From assembly GCA_910578285.1 (NCBI GenBank), contig CAJTQL010000009.1, forward strand, positions 18,808 to 82,807: DNA of 64,000 nt, given 5' to 3'. Below are positions 61,932 to 64,000 of this stretch, one piece after another. The notes under the pieces were generated by a model. That model was not told the DNA's origin and ran no database searches. It worked only from the letters and a program-made list of their open reading frames with translations. Position numbers and translations under genes: made by a program. How positions within the stretch are numbered: the first letter of the stretch is position 1; every line of letters starts with the position of its first letter. The DNA is from an uncultured Helicobacteraceae bacterium. GTDB lineage: Bacteria; Campylobacterota; Campylobacteria; Campylobacterales; Helicobacteraceae.

Positions 61932-62422
61932 TCATCAAATTTTTTGGGTCCTGTGATTTGGAGCTTGAAGACATGGTGCTCAAAAATTGCCACTTCAAAA
62001 AGAGCTTGGAAAACCTTAATATCAAGCACAAATCCATCGACTTGCACCTCGCGCTTTTTGGTGTCATTTTGGAGCATTTGGGCACGAAACTCTATCGTAT
62101 TGCCAAGCTCGAAAGGCGCAAAAAAATCACAATGCGAAGCGAGCGGAATGGCTGTGGGTTCGTTTACAGCAAGCATCGCTGCATACATCGCCGAAGAGAC
62201 GAGATAGCCTGAATGAATGAGCCCGAGATTGTCGACTTTCATGCTCGAATTAGGAGTGAAGTTAAGCGAGCAATAACCCTTTTCTAGCGCATTGATAGTA
62301 CCATAGGGTGTCGTGTTTGCATCAAGATAGACTTGAGGGACGATAATCTCCTCTTTGACCAGCGTGAGGTCGTCTTCATCCTCTTCGGTTGGCGTCTGAT
62401 TTTGATTTTGTTGTTCGTCCAT
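61928..62422 (-). CDS. Hotdog-fold protein (thioesterase-like)
   Basis: 164 residues. An acidic, Gln/Glu-rich N-terminus (about 25 residues) precedes a hotdog fold: GLIHSGYLVSSAMYAAMLAV is the central helix with the GxxHxG-like pattern of PaaI/FapR-type proteins, followed by FFAPFELGNTIEFRAQML. It could be an acyl-CoA thioesterase or an acyl-binding protein. Eight bp behind cmoB, same strand. Confidence 0.75.
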   Translation of the reverse strand: MDEQQNQNQTPTEEDEDDLTLVKEEIIVPQVYLDANTTPYGTINALEKGYCSLNFTPNSSMKVDNLGLIHSGYLVSSAMYAAMLAVNEPTAIPLASHCDFFAPFELGNTIEFRAQMLQNDTKKREVQVDGFVLDIKVFQALFEVAIFEHHVFKLQITGPKKFDD

Positions 62423-62430
62423 ATTTTCTC

Positions 62431-63327
62431 CTAGATTTTTGCATGGATATAGATTCTTTGCGGCGCGGGATAGCCTTCAATCGTGCGCATGCAATCATGC
62501 GGGCAGAGAAAGTTTGCCAAACTTTCATCATTACTCCACTCGCTTATGCGCTGCTCATCGCTTGTTGTGCGCACAATCCCAAGCACGCGAATGTCTTTGA
62601 ACCCAACACGTTCAAGCCAGCCGATGAGGGCAGATTGCGTGGGGATAAAATACACATTCCTCATTTTAGCATAACGTTGCTTAGGACTCAAAACAAACTC
62701 GCCCTCGCCAGAAACAAGAAGCGAATCGAGAAACAGCTCGCCGCCAGCATGCAGTGCGTTTTTGAGCAGACGTAGCGCAGCGATTGGGTCTGTGCGGTGA
62801 TAGAGGACACCGAGACAAAAAAGAGTATCAAATCGCTCAAGTAGCGGCAAATGCTCGATTCCAAGTAGCATAAATTGCAACGAAGAGCGCAAAAAATGAT
62901 TGACAAACAAAAATTGTAGATATGCCCAAACAGACGGGTCGAGCCCCACAACCTCGCGCGGAGCGCACTCAAGCATGCGGAACATATAGTAGCCATTGTT
63001 ACACCCCACATCGCCCACACGTTTGCCACAGAGATTGAGATGTGGCGCGAGCAGAGCGTATTTTTTCGAGCTCACCCATTCGCTATCAATCGTGAAATTA
63101 CCGATATGAAAGGGTCCCTTGCGCCATGGGCAAAGCCTCTTAGCAAGCGCATAGACATTGGACGCGCACTCGCCCAATGCGCCAGCAAAGCCCACAGAAT
63201 CGCCATGCAGAATCTGCACACCCTGCACAGGCGCAAGCGCGCAAATCTCGCGAAACAGCGGAGCGATGTCTTTGCGCAAAAGCCAGCTTTCGCGCTCACG
63301 CAGAATCGTTTGGAGTGGCGATTCCAA
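62431..63327 (-). CDS. cmoB: tRNA U34 carboxymethyltransferase
   Basis: 298 residues. CmoB uses carboxy-SAM to finish cmo5U at position 34 of tRNAs. WRKGPFHIGNFTIDSEWVSS, the SAM site VGDVGCNNGYYMFRML, VVGLDPSVWAYLQF, FCLGVLYHRTDPIAAL and KQRYAKMRNVYFIPT are diagnostic. The partner CmoA, which makes carboxy-SAM, is not in the window. Three bp after the lipoprotein gene. Confidence 0.95.
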   Translation of the reverse strand: MESPLQTILRERESWLLRKDIAPLFREICALAPVQGVQILHGDSVGFAGALGECASNVYALAKRLCPWRKGPFHIGNFTIDSEWVSSKKYALLAPHLNLCGKRVGDVGCNNGYYMFRMLECAPREVVGLDPSVWAYLQFLFVNHFLRSSLQFMLLGIEHLPLLERFDTLFCLGVLYHRTDPIAALRLLKNALHAGGELFLDSLLVSGEGEFVLSPKQRYAKMRNVYFIPTQSALIGWLERVGFKDIRVLGIVRTTSDEQRISEWSNDESLANFLCPHDCMRTIEGYPAPQRIYIHAKI

Positions 63328-63330
63328 GCC

Positions 63331-63729
63331 CTACAACCCAAACGCCCAATCGCTCACACGAGGATTTGGGACACCATTGCTGTATGCCGAGTTTTTACCC
63401 CCGCTCATGCCCTGTATCTCGGCAAGCTCGGCTTGTTCACGTTCCCATTCCGCAAACTCGCGCTGCATCGCCTGCTGCCCACGCGGAGAATCGGAAGGCA
63501 CGGGCGTCAATAGGTCATCATAGACATACGGATTGTGCGCCCCATAGCGTGCCCTTATGTCATCATAATTAAAGACATTGCTTGTCGGGCAAACCTCGTG
63601 ATACGCGCCCTGCGAATCGAAAAACGACATTTTGTCGTCATAGAGATAGGGCGAAACGCCACATTGATTTGCAAAATAGCAGCCATGCAGCAAGACCATG
63701 CCACAGACCAAGAATCCAATTCTTATCAT
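63331..63729 (-). CDS. Putative lipoprotein
   Basis: 132 residues from the third of three tandem ATGs; AAGGA touches the first ATG but lies six bases from the third. Signal IRIGFLVCGMVLLHGC ends in a lipobox (LLHG-Cys), so it is probably lipid-anchored. The mature part is short and rich in Tyr, Asp and Gln (NPYVYDDLLTPVP) with no known domain. Confidence 0.72.
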   Translation of the reverse strand: MIRIGFLVCGMVLLHGCYFANQCGVSPYLYDDKMSFFDSQGAYHEVCPTSNVFNYDDIRARYGAHNPYVYDDLLTPVPSDSPRGQQAMQREFAEWEREQAELAEIQGMSGGKNSAYSNGVPNPRVSDWAFGL

Positions 63730-63879
63730 CATCATTCCTTTGCTTGTTGTCCTTTTGTGTCTCTAAGCACAAGGTGTTCCAATTTTACCTATTTGTTCCC
63801 ATTGCGCCCCGCACAGGAAAATATTATTTTATGGCATAAAGAATCTTTGGAGGTGCGACTTAGTCGCACTTTGTATCTA

Positions 63880-64000
63880 CTATTGCTCATCACGTGAACG
63901 TCCCAGCCACAGCGCAACGTCTCCATACGTGCCAAAGACAATTATGGAGACGCAGCGCTGTGGAGTGCGACATAGTCCGTGCGGAGCCACAAATAAAAAG
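63880..64000 (+). repeat. Dispersed palindromic element, copy B
   Basis: Same element as 56941-57062: CTATTGCTCA, CACAGCGCAACGTCTCCATA, TATGGAGACGCAGCGCTGTG, then GACATAGTCCGTGCGGAGCC, running to the window edge. A few substitutions and a two-base deletion separate the copies. Between the lipoprotein gene and this copy only a small perfect hairpin (GTGCGAC-TTA-GTCGCAC, 63853-63869) is seen. Confidence 0.9.

Noticed and set aside
1..64000. CRISPR arrays or intact insertion sequences
   Set aside because: No regularly spaced short repeats and no transposase gene were seen; the repeats present are palindromic elements and a gene duplication.

Overview
The window looks like a chromosome segment of a Helicobacter-type Campylobacterota (Epsilonproteobacteria). 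Evidence is the gpmI / mraY-murD neighbourhood (a grouping also known from Campylobacter), a futalosine-pathway mqnA, cmoB, mdaB, a PglK-type flippase, FkbM genes with poly-G contingency tracts, a sigma-54 promoter of the epsilonproteobacterial type, and many R-M systems. Species is not determined.

Region 1 (1-7.6 kb) is a type I R-M locus entered inside hsdS: hsdS - AAA ATPase with a HEPN-like RNase motif - RelB/YafQ toxin-antitoxin - hsdR, followed by a Vat-like acetyltransferase and a HAD phosphatase. Region 2 (7.6-10 kb) is decayed (tfoX-like and aldo/keto reductase pseudogenes) around a MerR regulator and a Tat-exported carboxymuconolactone decarboxylase (CMD) protein. Region 3 (10-17.8 kb) is a defence island: a fused restriction-methylation enzyme carrying a palindromic repeat in its reading frame, a RelBE pair, a broken hsdM, a nucleotidyltransferase-fold protein and a GmrSD-type nuclease.

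Region 4 (17.9-28.6 kb) has a sigma-54-driven unknown protein, an SMR efflux pair, a chemoreceptor, CMD remnants, a four-gene operon (NmrA-like, cupin, O-acetyltransferase, mdaB), two tandem paralogous unknowns, a cyclophilin-like protein and a Tat-exported aldo/keto reductase. Three promoters in regions 2 and 4 share a 19-bp spacer with dyad symmetry, as MerR-family promoters do, which suggests one electrophile/redox-stress regulon whose enzymes are partly exported.

Region 5 (28.6-39.1 kb) carries a type II R-M locus with one methylase broken by deletion, a nucleotide-transporter-like MFS protein, an RND pump lacking its adaptor, an orphan methyltransferase pair, and a divergent HxlR/DinB pair. 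Region 6 (39.1-46.8 kb) is a glycan region: two nearly identical FkbM methyltransferase genes with 10- and 11-base G tracts flank a sirtuin gene, with a TPM-domain protein, PglK-like ABC flippase, nucleotide-sugar dehydrogenase and GT4 glycosyltransferase.

Region 7 (46.7-64 kb) is mostly housekeeping: tal, tRNA-Glu(TTC), gpmI, mraY, murD, an RND-TolC pair directly behind murD, ung, an EamA transporter, an ABC-F protein, mqnA, a hotdog protein, cmoB and a lipoprotein. It holds several palindromic intergenic repeats, including one roughly 120-bp element present twice (56.9 kb and the right window edge).
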